From Tersicoccus phoenicis (GTDB lineage: Bacteria > Actinomycetota > Actinomycetes > Actinomycetales > Micrococcaceae): a DNA stretch of 64,000 nt. Both the position numbers and the translations under genes were made by a program. Below, piece by piece: positions 10,869 to 19,750 of this stretch; the first letter of the stretch is position 1, and each line of letters begins with the position of its first letter. The notes below the pieces were generated by a model that saw only the letters and a program-made list of their open reading frames with translations, made no database searches and was not told where the DNA came from. The stretch is from NCBI RefSeq assembly GCF_001968835.1, contig NZ_MRDE01000024.1, forward strand, positions 35,128-99,127, read 5' to 3'.

Positions 10869-12002
10869 TCAGAGGCCTCCGAAGCGCTCCCGCAGCCGGG
10901 AGAAGACGCCGCTGCCGGCGGTGGCCGGCTTCGCGGCGGGCTTCTCCTCGCGGCGCAGCTCGGCGAGCCGGCGCAGCAGGTCCTCCTGCTCGCCGTCCAG
11001 GCGCGTCGGCGTCTCCACATGCAGGTGGATCCGCACGTCGCCGCGACCCCCGGACCGCAGGTGCGTGACGCCGAGGCCCCTGAGGGTGATCACCTCACCG
11101 GACTGACTGCCCGCTGCGACCCGCACGGACTGCGCGCCGTCGAAGGTCTCGAAATCCAGCGCGGTGCCCAGGGCCGCCGCCGTCATGGGCACCTGCAGGG
11201 TGGCGTGCAGGTCGTCGCCGTCGCGGACGAACGTCGGGTCCTTCGCGACCTGGATCTCGACGTACAGATCGCCCTGCGGACCGCCGGCGACCCCGGCCTC
11301 GCCCTGACCCCCGAGCTGGATGCGGGTGCCGGTCGCGACGCCGGCGGGAACCTTCAGGGTCAGGCTGCGGCGGCTGCGGACGCGACCCTGACCGGCGCAC
11401 TCGTTGCAGGGGTTGCGGATCACGGTGCCGAAGCCCTGGCACGTCCCGCATGGCGCCGTCGTCATGACCTGGCCCAGGATGGAGCGGACCGCGCGCTGGA
11501 CCTGGCCGGTGCCGTGACAGATGTCGCACGTCTGGGGGGAGGTGCCCGGCTCGCAGCAGGACCCGGAACACCGCTCGCACACGACGGCGGTCTCCAGTTC
11601 GATCGTCTTGTTGGTGCCGAACACGGCGTCCCGCAGATCCACGCCGACGGAGATCAGGGCGTCCTGACCGCGCCGCATCCGGGAGGGCGGTCCCGCCGCG
11701 CCGGGACCGGCACCGCCGAAGAAGGTGTCGAAGATGTCCTGGAACCCGAAACCGGCACCGCTGAACCCGCCGCCGAAACCGTTGGTGCTGCCGTTCTCGT
11801 TACCGGTGGTGTCGTACACCTGCCGCTTCTGCGGGTCGCTGAGCACCTCGTAGGCGTGGCTGACCTTCTTGAACTCGTCCGCCGCCTCGGCACCGGGGTT
11901 CACGTCGGGATGCAGCTTGCGGGCCAGCTTGCGGTACGCCTTCTTGATCTCTTCGCCGGTGGCGTCCCGGGACACGCCCAGGACCTCGTAATGACTGGCC
12001 AC
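10869..12002 (-). CDS. dnaJ: Molecular chaperone DnaJ
   Basis: This Hsp40 co-chaperone stimulates DnaK and delivers unfolded clients. The 377-residue protein has a J domain with the HPD triad (KLHPDVN), a Gly/Phe region ([13 protein letters not shown]), a zinc-binding region, and a C-terminal client-binding domain. Three of the four zinc repeats are canonical ([24 protein letters not shown]), but the first reads CERCSGSC, with Cys replacing the final Gly. Its position after hrcA, rather than dnaK, fits the DnaJ2 type found in many actinobacteria. HrcA, acting at the upstream CIRCE-like operator, is expected to control it. Confidence 0.95.
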   Translation of the reverse strand: MASHYEVLGVSRDATGEEIKKAYRKLARKLHPDVNPGAEAADEFKKVSHAYEVLSDPQKRQVYDTTGNENGSTNGFGGGFSGAGFGFQDIFDTFFGGAGPGAAGPPSRMRRGQDALISVGVDLRDAVFGTNKTIELETAVVCERCSGSCCEPGTSPQTCDICHGTGQVQRAVRSILGQVMTTAPCGTCQGFGTVIRNPCNECAGQGRVRSRRSLTLKVPAGVATGTRIQLGGQGEAGVAGGPQGDLYVEIQVAKDPTFVRDGDDLHATLQVPMTAAALGTALDFETFDGAQSVRVAAGSQSGEVITLRGLGVTHLRSGGRGDVRIHLHVETPTRLDGEQEDLLRRLAELRREEKPAAKPATAGSGVFSRLRERFGGL

Positions 12003-12063
12003 AACGTCCTTTCACGTCGATCATCGACACCGCCGGTCGCGGATGTGCTCCCGGCGGTGAACA

Positions 12064-13092
12064 TCAGCCCGCGAGAATGCGGGAGAGGTAACGGGCCACC
12101 GCGCGTACGGCGGCCATGGAGGTCGGATAGTCCATTCGCGTGGGACCGACCACGCCGAGCCGGGACGCGGCCGCGGGCCCGTAGCCCGAGGTGACGACCG
12201 AGGCCTCGCTCAGCGGCCCGTACGGGTTCTCGTGGCCGATCCGCACGGAGACACCCGTCTCGTCGTGCCCCACCTCGGACAACAACCGCAGCATCACGAC
12301 CTGTTCCTCCAGCGCCTCGAGCACCGGCAGGATGGTCAGGGGGAAGTCACGGGTGGCCCGGGCGAGGTTCGCGGTACCGGCCATCACGATCCGCTCCTGG
12401 CCGGCGAAACCGACGAGTGAGACGACGGCGCCGGCGAGACGGTCCAGCAGGCGGTCCCCGGCGCCGGGGTCGACGGCGTCGTGCTCGCGACCGCACAACC
12501 GGGCCAGGAGCGCCGGTACCTCCGTGAGCAACCGGCCGTCGACCTGCCCGAGCAGCCGCGACCGCGCGTCGGCGAGGTCCTCCTCCGTGGCGTGCGCGTC
12601 GAGCGGCACCACGCGCTGCTCGACGTGACCGGTGCTGGTGATCAGCACGACCAGGGCGCGGTCCGCGGCGAGCGCGACGACGTCGAGGTGCCGCACGCGG
12701 GCGCTGCCGATCGTCGGGTACTGGATGAGGGCGACCTGATGGGTGAGCTGCGCGAGCAGCCGCGCCGTCTTCTCCATCACGTCGTCGAGGTCGTTCGCCT
12801 CGTCGAGCAGGGTCTGGATGGCGCGGCGCTCCGCCGGCGAGAGGGGCTTGACGTCCGAGATCCGGTCGACGAACAGGCGGTAGCCGGCATCGGTGGGGAC
12901 CCGGCCCGCACTCGTGTGCGGCGCCACGATCAGGCCCTCCTCCTCGAGCACCGCCATGTCGTTGCGGATCGTCGCCGAGGACACGCCCAGGGCGTGCCGG
13001 TCGACGAGTGCCCGGGAGCCCACCGGTTCCCGGAACTGCACGTAGTCCTCCACGATCGCGCGCAGCACGTCCAGTCGTCGCGCATCGCTCAC
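12064..13092 (-). CDS. hrcA: Heat-inducible transcriptional repressor HrcA
   Basis: HrcA represses class I heat-shock genes by binding CIRCE operators. The 342-residue protein has an N-terminal winged helix (SDARRLDVLRAIVEDY, and SSATIRNDMAVLEEEGLI as the recognition part) and a C-terminal dimerisation domain. GTG at 13092 was chosen because AGGAGG lies 8 nt upstream; the frame remains open for another 35 codons, but these run into the operator region. dnaJ follows after 61 nt. A CIRCE-like sequence sits about 85 nt upstream, so the gene is probably self-repressing. Confidence 0.95.
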   Translation of the reverse strand: MSDARRLDVLRAIVEDYVQFREPVGSRALVDRHALGVSSATIRNDMAVLEEEGLIVAPHTSAGRVPTDAGYRLFVDRISDVKPLSPAERRAIQTLLDEANDLDDVMEKTARLLAQLTHQVALIQYPTIGSARVRHLDVVALAADRALVVLITSTGHVEQRVVPLDAHATEEDLADARSRLLGQVDGRLLTEVPALLARLCGREHDAVDPGAGDRLLDRLAGAVVSLVGFAGQERIVMAGTANLARATRDFPLTILPVLEALEEQVVMLRLLSEVGHDETGVSVRIGHENPYGPLSEASVVTSGYGPAAASRLGVVGPTRMDYPTSMAAVRAVARYLSRILAG

Positions 13093-13177
13093 TGCCGCAC
13101 CTCCTGTGGCGGTCTCGACGGTTGTGGTTCCGGCCCACGCTTCCGGCCGGCGTACGCTCGACACCGAGCGGCAGTGG

Positions 13178-13204
13178 TTAGCACTCGGGGTGCGCAAGTG
13201 CCAA
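13178..13204. promoter_or_regulatory. CIRCE-like operator, HrcA binding site
   Basis: The left arm TTAGCACTC is a perfect consensus half-site. After a 9-nt spacer the right arm reads AAGTGCCAA, against the consensus GAGTGCTAA, so 7 of 9 bases match. It lies just downstream of a minus-strand -10 box, between hrcA and the divergent DUF3097 gene. HrcA bound here would block hrcA-dnaJ transcription. Confidence 0.8.
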
Positions 13205-13209
13205 GTCTA
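13204..13209 (-). promoter_or_regulatory. -10 box (TAGACT) of the hrcA-dnaJ promoter
   Basis: TAGACT on the minus strand directly abuts the CIRCE-like operator, placing the predicted transcription start inside the operator. That is the usual arrangement for HrcA repression. No clear -35 was found. Confidence 0.5.
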
Positions 13210-13268
13210 GTACGCTCGGCCGTTGCCGGCACGCAGGCGCCGGCGAGCGGATGAAGCCAGGAGGATAC

Positions 13269-14150
13269 GTGCACAACGACTGGGGTCCGCGCGAGCTGAC
13301 GACGGCGAACACCGGACGGCGATCGGGACGGACCCGACGGGACGTGCCGGCGGTTCCCGCCCGGCGTGGACTGGTGTTCGAGGACGCCACCAGCGGGTGG
13401 GTCGGTGAACTGCTGCGGGTGGAGCGTACCGCCGGGATGGTCGTGATGGTGCTCGAGGGCCGCGGTGGCCGGACCCGCACCTTCCCCCTCGGCCACGGCT
13501 TCCTGCTCGAGGGACGGCCCGTCGAGATCGTCGACCCGGCCACCGTCCGGCCGAGCACGGCTGCCCCGGTCGCCCCCGCCCGCACCGCGTCCGGCTCGGT
13601 CCGCACCGCGCCGTCCCGCGCGAGGGTCGCCCGCGCCAGCCGCATCTGGGTGGAGGGCAAGCACGACGCCGAGCTGGTGGAGAAGGTCTGGGGCGACGAC
13701 CTGCGCGAGGAGGGCATCGTCGTCGAACCGCTGGGCGGCATCGATGACCTGGTCGATGCCATCCGCGACTTCGCGCCCGGACCGCAGCGGCGGCTCGGCG
13801 TGCTCGTGGACCACCTGGTGCCCGGCAGCAAGGAGTCCCGGATCGCGCAGGACGCGCTGCGGCTGCCCGGCGCGGCCCGGAACGTGATCGTCGTCGGCCA
13901 CCCCTATGTCGACGTCTGGCAGGTGATCAAGCCGGCGGTGCTGGGCATCGACGCATGGCCCGTGATCGCTCGCGGCCAGGACTGGAAGACGGGGATCCTG
14001 GCCGGGCTGGGCTGGCCGCACGCCGGCCAGGCCGACGTCGCACGCGGCTGGCAGCGGCTCCTGGGTTCCGTGCACACGTACACGGACCTGGAGCCGGCGC
14101 TGCTCGGCCGGGTCGAGGAGGTCATCGACTTCCTCACCGTGACCGGCTGA
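13269..14150 (+). CDS. DUF3097 family protein
   Basis: This is a conserved actinobacterial protein of unknown function, about 293 residues. After a basic N-terminus comes GLVFEDATSGWVGELLRVERT, a small beta-rich domain, then a Pro/Ala linker. The C-terminal half starts RIWVEGKHDAELVEKVWG, with an acidic pattern reminiscent of Toprim-like nucleotidyl domains, and contains LGVLVDHLVPGSKESRIAQ and VVGHPYVDVWQ. The GTG at 13269 was preferred because AGGAGG lies four bases before it; the in-frame ATG at 13251 would place that ribosome site inside the gene. It is transcribed divergently from hrcA and shares the CIRCE region, so heat-shock control is possible but unproven. Confidence 0.85.
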   Translation: MHNDWGPRELTTANTGRRSGRTRRDVPAVPARRGLVFEDATSGWVGELLRVERTAGMVVMVLEGRGGRTRTFPLGHGFLLEGRPVEIVDPATVRPSTAAPVAPARTASGSVRTAPSRARVARASRIWVEGKHDAELVEKVWGDDLREEGIVVEPLGGIDDLVDAIRDFAPGPQRRLGVLVDHLVPGSKESRIAQDALRLPGAARNVIVVGHPYVDVWQVIKPAVLGIDAWPVIARGQDWKTGILAGLGWPHAGQADVARGWQRLLGSVHTYTDLEPALLGRVEEVIDFLTVTG

Positions 14151-14166
14151 CGGTGACCGGCTGACG
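14139..14166 (+). repeat. 14-bp direct duplication across the DUF3097 stop codon
   Basis: GTGACCGGCTGACG occurs twice in tandem, followed by one or two decayed copies (GTGGACCGGCCGAC, TGACCGG). The first copy contains the stop codon, so the duplication adds extra in-frame TGA codons downstream without changing the protein. It looks like a slippage product. Confidence 0.7.
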
Positions 14167-14291
14167 GTGGACCGGCCGACTGACCGGTGAAGGACCGGTG
14201 CCCGGTAGGCTGGATCCGACGCGGACACCCCGAGGCCCGCGTCGGCCAACGAACGGACGGGCCATCACCGATGGCTCACAGAGAGGCAGTC

Positions 14292-14717
14292 GTGTCGCAG
14301 ACCCCCCGGCCCGAGAGCCCCGGTGCCCGCAGCCACGGCGCAGCCGGCGACTACCGGGGTGCGCCCGCCAGCGCACTGCCGCTGACGGCGACGGAGGACC
14401 GGCAATGGGCGACGTTGGCCCATTTCGGCGGGATCTTCGGCTGCATCCCCTCCTTGGTGATCTATCTCGTCTTCCGGGAGCGCGGCCCGTTCACCGCGCA
14501 GGAAGCGTACGAGGCCCTGAACTTCACGGTCCCCCCGACCATGGTCGCCGTGCTGTGCAACGTCCTCGCGCTCGTCCCGGTGGTCGGGTGGGTGTTCGCG
14601 CTGCTCGCAGCGCTCCTCTGGCTGGGGGTCACGGTGTTCTCCGTGATCGCCGGCGTCCACGCCAATCGCGGCCAGCCGTACCGGTACCCGCTCAACCTGC
14701 GCCTGATCCACCACTGA
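14292..14717 (+). CDS. DUF4870 membrane protein
   Basis: A small membrane protein of about 141 residues. A flexible N-terminus leads to TATEDRQWATLAHFGGIFGCIPSLVIYLVFRERG, then ALNFTVPPTMVAVLCNVLALVPVVGWVFALLAALLWLGVTVFSVIAG in the C-terminal half: three to four membrane helices in the DUF4870 (Tic20-like) pattern. The function is unknown. GTG at 14292 was chosen because an AGAGG ribosome site lies five bases upstream; ATG at 14271 is in frame but has no such site. It converges on hemW, with 33 nt between the stops. Confidence 0.82.
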   Translation: MSQTPRPESPGARSHGAAGDYRGAPASALPLTATEDRQWATLAHFGGIFGCIPSLVIYLVFRERGPFTAQEAYEALNFTVPPTMVAVLCNVLALVPVVGWVFALLAALLWLGVTVFSVIAGVHANRGQPYRYPLNLRLIHH

Positions 14718-14750
14718 GACGGACAGCGCCCGGGCGTCGTCGGGGCGGGC

Positions 14751-15992
14751 TCAGTCGGTCAGTAGCCGACGGACGACGGCGTCGGCCAGCAGCCGCCCGC
14801 GCCGGGTGAGGCGGAGCGTGCCGGCGAAGGCCGGACCCGGTTCCACCAGCTCGTCGGCGATCAGGGCCGCCACCTCGCGCCGACGCTCGTCGCCCGGAAG
14901 CGGCGCGAGCGCGGCCACGGGCAGTCCCTCGGCCAGCCGGGTCCGCAACATCACGTCCTCCAGGTGCCGGGTCCCCGGGTCGAGCGTCTCCCGCCCGGCG
15001 GCCGGTGACTGCCCGGCCGCCAGCCGGGCCGCGTACGCCGTCGGATGTTTGACGTTCCACCACCGCACCCCGCCGACGTGGGAGTGGGCGCCGGGCCCGA
15101 TGCCCCACCAGTCCCCGCTGCGCCAGTAGGCGAGGTTGTGCCGGCAGGCGTGCTCGGCGCCGCGCGCCCAGTTGCTCACCTCGTACCAGGCCAGTCCGGC
15201 GTCGCCCAGGCGGGCGTCGGCGAGTTCGTACTTGGCGGCGTGGTCGTCGTCGTCGACGTCCGGTACCGCACCGCGGCGGATCCGCGCGGCCAACCGGGTG
15301 CCCTCTTCGATGATCAGCGCGTAGGCCGAGATGTGGTCCGGTTCACAGGCCAGGGCCGCGTCCAGGGACCGGCCCCAGTCCGCCAGGCTCTCCCCCGGCG
15401 TGCCGTAGATCAGGTCGAGGCTCACGTCGAGCCCCGCCGCCCGGGCCCAGGCCACCGCCTGCGGCACGTTGTCCGGGTCGTGCGTGCGGTCCAGGACGGC
15501 CAGCACGTGCGGCACCGCGGACTGCATGCCGAAGGAGACGCGGGTGACGCCGGCGGCGGCGAGGCGTTGCAGGCCCTCGGGGGTGACCGAGTCCGGGTTC
15601 GCCTCGGTGGTGATCTCGACGTCGTCGGCGAACGCCCAGTGCGCGCGGGCGGCGTCGAGCACCCGGACCAGGTCCTCGGCCGGCAGCAGGGTCGGCGTGC
15701 CGCCGCCGAAGAAGACGGTGTGCACCGGCCGGTCGCCCACCCCGGCGTCGGCCAGCACCGCGGCGGCGAGATCCACCTCGGCGACCGCCCGGGACGCGTA
15801 CTCGGCCTGGCTGCCCCCGCCACCGAGCTCCGTGGCGGTGTAGGTGTTGAAGTCGCAGTAGCCGCAGCGCACCGCGCAGAACGGGATGTGCACGTACAGG
15901 CTGAAGGTGCGCGTCTGGGCTCCGTCGGCGACGGTACGGGGAAGCCGGCCGTCGACGGGAGCCGGGTCGGCCAGGGGTAGAGCGCTGGGCAT
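14751..15992 (-). CDS. hemW: Radical SAM heme chaperone HemW (coproporphyrinogen III oxidase-like)
   Basis: HemW-family radical SAM proteins bind heme and are proposed to insert it into acceptors; older annotation calls them oxygen-independent coproporphyrinogen III oxidase. The 413-residue protein has the cluster motif HIPFCAVRCGYC near residues 36-47. It lacks the extra N-terminal residues typical of true HemN. GGGTPTLL, the SAM-binding GMQSA region, and a C-terminal HemN_C domain follow. ATG at 15992 begins 2 nt after the lepA stop, so translation is probably coupled to lepA. The lepA-hemW pair is widely conserved. Confidence 0.94.
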   Translation of the reverse strand: MPSALPLADPAPVDGRLPRTVADGAQTRTFSLYVHIPFCAVRCGYCDFNTYTATELGGGGSQAEYASRAVAEVDLAAAVLADAGVGDRPVHTVFFGGGTPTLLPAEDLVRVLDAARAHWAFADDVEITTEANPDSVTPEGLQRLAAAGVTRVSFGMQSAVPHVLAVLDRTHDPDNVPQAVAWARAAGLDVSLDLIYGTPGESLADWGRSLDAALACEPDHISAYALIIEEGTRLAARIRRGAVPDVDDDDHAAKYELADARLGDAGLAWYEVSNWARGAEHACRHNLAYWRSGDWWGIGPGAHSHVGGVRWWNVKHPTAYAARLAAGQSPAAGRETLDPGTRHLEDVMLRTRLAEGLPVAALAPLPGDERRREVAALIADELVEPGPAFAGTLRLTRRGRLLADAVVRRLLTD

Positions 15993-15994
15993 GG

Positions 15995-17875
<1,881 letters not shown>

Positions 17876-18016
17876 CGGATGGCCCTCACTCAGGACGGGT
17901 GGACGGTGGGGTGGCCGGCGGACGGCGGTTCGCCCTCCAGTCTCCCACGAAGCGCACCCGCCGGCGCGGCGTTCGCTCGCCGGCGGTTGCCGCACCGCCC
18001 ACGTCGTTGCCTCTGC

Positions 18017-18022
18017 TAGACT
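18017..18022 (+). promoter_or_regulatory. Candidate -10 box (TAGACT) for rpsT
   Basis: TAGACT fits TANNNT and would give a transcript with a leader of about 128 nt before the rpsT start. S20 is autoregulated in some bacteria, so the long leader may matter. No convincing -35 was seen. Confidence 0.4.
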
Positions 18023-18156
18023 GTCTCGCTGTGTGTCCGTTGGTCGACGGACGCGAACCGGGTCGAACCGCCACTACGGTGCCCCACGCCGTCATCAGTC
18101 TTCTCGACCCACTGCCCTCAGACCGCACCCCGTTCCCGCAGGAAAGAGATCAGCAC

Positions 18157-18417
18157 GTGGCCAACATCAAGTCCCAGAAGAAGCGCATCCTCACCAACGA
18201 GAAGGCGCGGCTGCGCAACAACTCGTACAAGTCGGAGCTGCGCACCGCCATCCGCGCCGTCCACAACGCGTTGACCGCGGGCGACAAGGACGCCGCCAGC
18301 ACGGCCCTGAAGAACGCCAGCAAGAAGCTGGACAAGGCCGTCAGCAAGGGCGTCATCCACAAGAACAACGCGGCGAACCGCAAGTCCTCGATCGCCAAGC
18401 AGGTCTCCAGCCTCTGA
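18157..18417 (+). CDS. rpsT: 30S ribosomal protein S20
   Basis: The 86-residue basic protein ([21 protein letters not shown] at the N-terminus) is a full-length S20, which binds the 5' and 3' minor domains of 16S rRNA. The GTG start is preceded by AGGAAAG. It is a single-gene unit divergent from lepA and is closed by a strong hairpin. Confidence 0.97.
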   Translation: MANIKSQKKRILTNEKARLRNNSYKSELRTAIRAVHNALTAGDKDAASTALKNASKKLDKAVSKGVIHKNNAANRKSSIAKQVSSL

Positions 18418-18503
18418 CCTGACGCGTCGACGGGCGTCGGCCTCCGGCTGCACTGCCCGGCGGCCCGCGCTCGTGGCTTGCACGTCGCGACTTGCACTGC
18501 ATC

Positions 18504-18531
18504 GTGGCCCGGACCCTTCGGTCCGGGCCAC
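18504..18531. terminator. Bidirectional hairpin terminator between rpsT and holA
   Basis: Perfect 12-bp arms GTGGCCCGGACC and GGTCCGGGCCAC enclose the tetraloop CTTC. It lies between the converging rpsT and holA genes. There is no T-run, as is common for actinobacterial terminators. Confidence 0.85.
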
Positions 18532-18576
18532 TGCTGTATCGGCAGCTCAGGAGGAACGGGGGCCGGCGTCCGGCGA

Positions 18577-19581
18577 TCAGTTCCCGGCAATCAGCATGAC
18601 GGCGCTCTCGACGGCGTACTCGGGGTCGCGTGACTCGCCCTTGACCTGGGCGTCCGCCGCGGCGAGGGCCGTCAGGGCGGCGGCCAGCTGCTCCTCGGTG
18701 AACCGTGACGCCTCCCGCCGCGCCTGGTCGATCTGCCAGGGGGCCATCGACAGCGGACCGGCCAGGGCGGCGGAGGAGCCCCGCAGGCCGTACACCTTCG
18801 CCACCGCCCGGACCTTCATGGCCAGCGCCGCGACCAGGGGCACGGGATCGACACCGGTGGCGAAGGCGTGGCGCAGCGTCGCCATGGCGCGCACGCTGTT
18901 GCCGGACAGCGCCGCATCGGCGACCTTGAACGCGGTCGCTTCCACCCGGCCCCCGTAGTAGCGCTCGACGGTGTCGGCGTCGACCGTCGTCTCGGTGTCG
19001 GCGATCAGTTGCGCGCACGCGGAGGCCAGTTCGGGCAGGCTGGAGCCGACCGCGTTGACCAGCGCCCGGACGGCGTCCACCTCGATCCGGCGGCGGGCGG
19101 CGTGGAACTCGCCGGTGACGAAGTCCGTCTTGTCGCTGTCCCGCTTGAGCGGCTGGCAGTCGACGGTGGGCACGACCCCGGAGCGCAGCGCGTCGAGCAG
19201 CTTCTTGCCCCGGTTACCGCCCGCGTGCCAGAGCACGAGGTACACCTCGGGTTCGGGGTTGGCCACATAGGCCAGCGCGTCGGTGAGGAAGTCGTCGGTC
19301 ATCGCGGCCAGACCCGTCGCCTCGATCAAAATCGTCTCCCCGAACAGGGACGGGCTGGCGAGCATGGTGAGCTGACCCGCCGCGTAGGTTGCCGCGTCGA
19401 GCTGATGGATCTGCAGGTCGGCGCCGCTCTCGCGCAGCCGCGCGCGGATCCGCTGCCGGGCGCGCTGCGCGAGCAGGTCCTCCGCACCGCTGAGCAGCAC
19501 GACGGGTGCGGGGACGGCCTCCCGCCAGGAGATGAGGGCGGGAGCCCGGCCGCGAGACGCGGCGGTGGTGCGAGTGGCCAC
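18577..19581 (-). CDS. holA: DNA polymerase III subunit delta
   Basis: The delta subunit opens the beta sliding clamp within the clamp-loader complex. The 334-residue protein fits the HolA family: an AAA-like N-terminus (PVVLLSGAEDLLAQRARQ), a mid-region with EVYLVLWHAGGNRGKKLLDAL, and the C-terminal helical domain with PLVAALAMKVRAVAKVYGLRG. GTG at 19581 was chosen because AGGAGG lies nine bases upstream; the frame is open for a further 30 codons without a better ribosome site. It lies downstream of comEC on the same strand, the standard comEA-comEC-holA order in actinobacteria. Confidence 0.94.
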   Translation of the reverse strand: MATRTTAASRGRAPALISWREAVPAPVVLLSGAEDLLAQRARQRIRARLRESGADLQIHQLDAATYAAGQLTMLASPSLFGETILIEATGLAAMTDDFLTDALAYVANPEPEVYLVLWHAGGNRGKKLLDALRSGVVPTVDCQPLKRDSDKTDFVTGEFHAARRRIEVDAVRALVNAVGSSLPELASACAQLIADTETTVDADTVERYYGGRVEATAFKVADAALSGNSVRAMATLRHAFATGVDPVPLVAALAMKVRAVAKVYGLRGSSAALAGPLSMAPWQIDQARREASRFTEEQLAAALTALAAADAQVKGESRDPEYAVESAVMLIAGN

Positions 19582-19750
19582 AGCGGATGTCCTCCTGGGA
19601 ACGAACATGCGGATCGGACGGACGTCACCGGTCGTGACGGGGTGGTCCCCGGCATGGGTGCTTCCCACCACGACGGTGTCTCAACGCGTCGGTGTCCGGC
19701 ACCGATGTCGAGCATCCCATGCGCCGCCGTCGACGCGCCACACGAGCCCA

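Noticed and set aside
14751..15992. True oxygen-independent coproporphyrinogen III oxidase (HemN)
   Set aside because: The N-terminal motif pattern and the lepA linkage match HemW heme chaperones; no other heme-synthesis gene is nearby.
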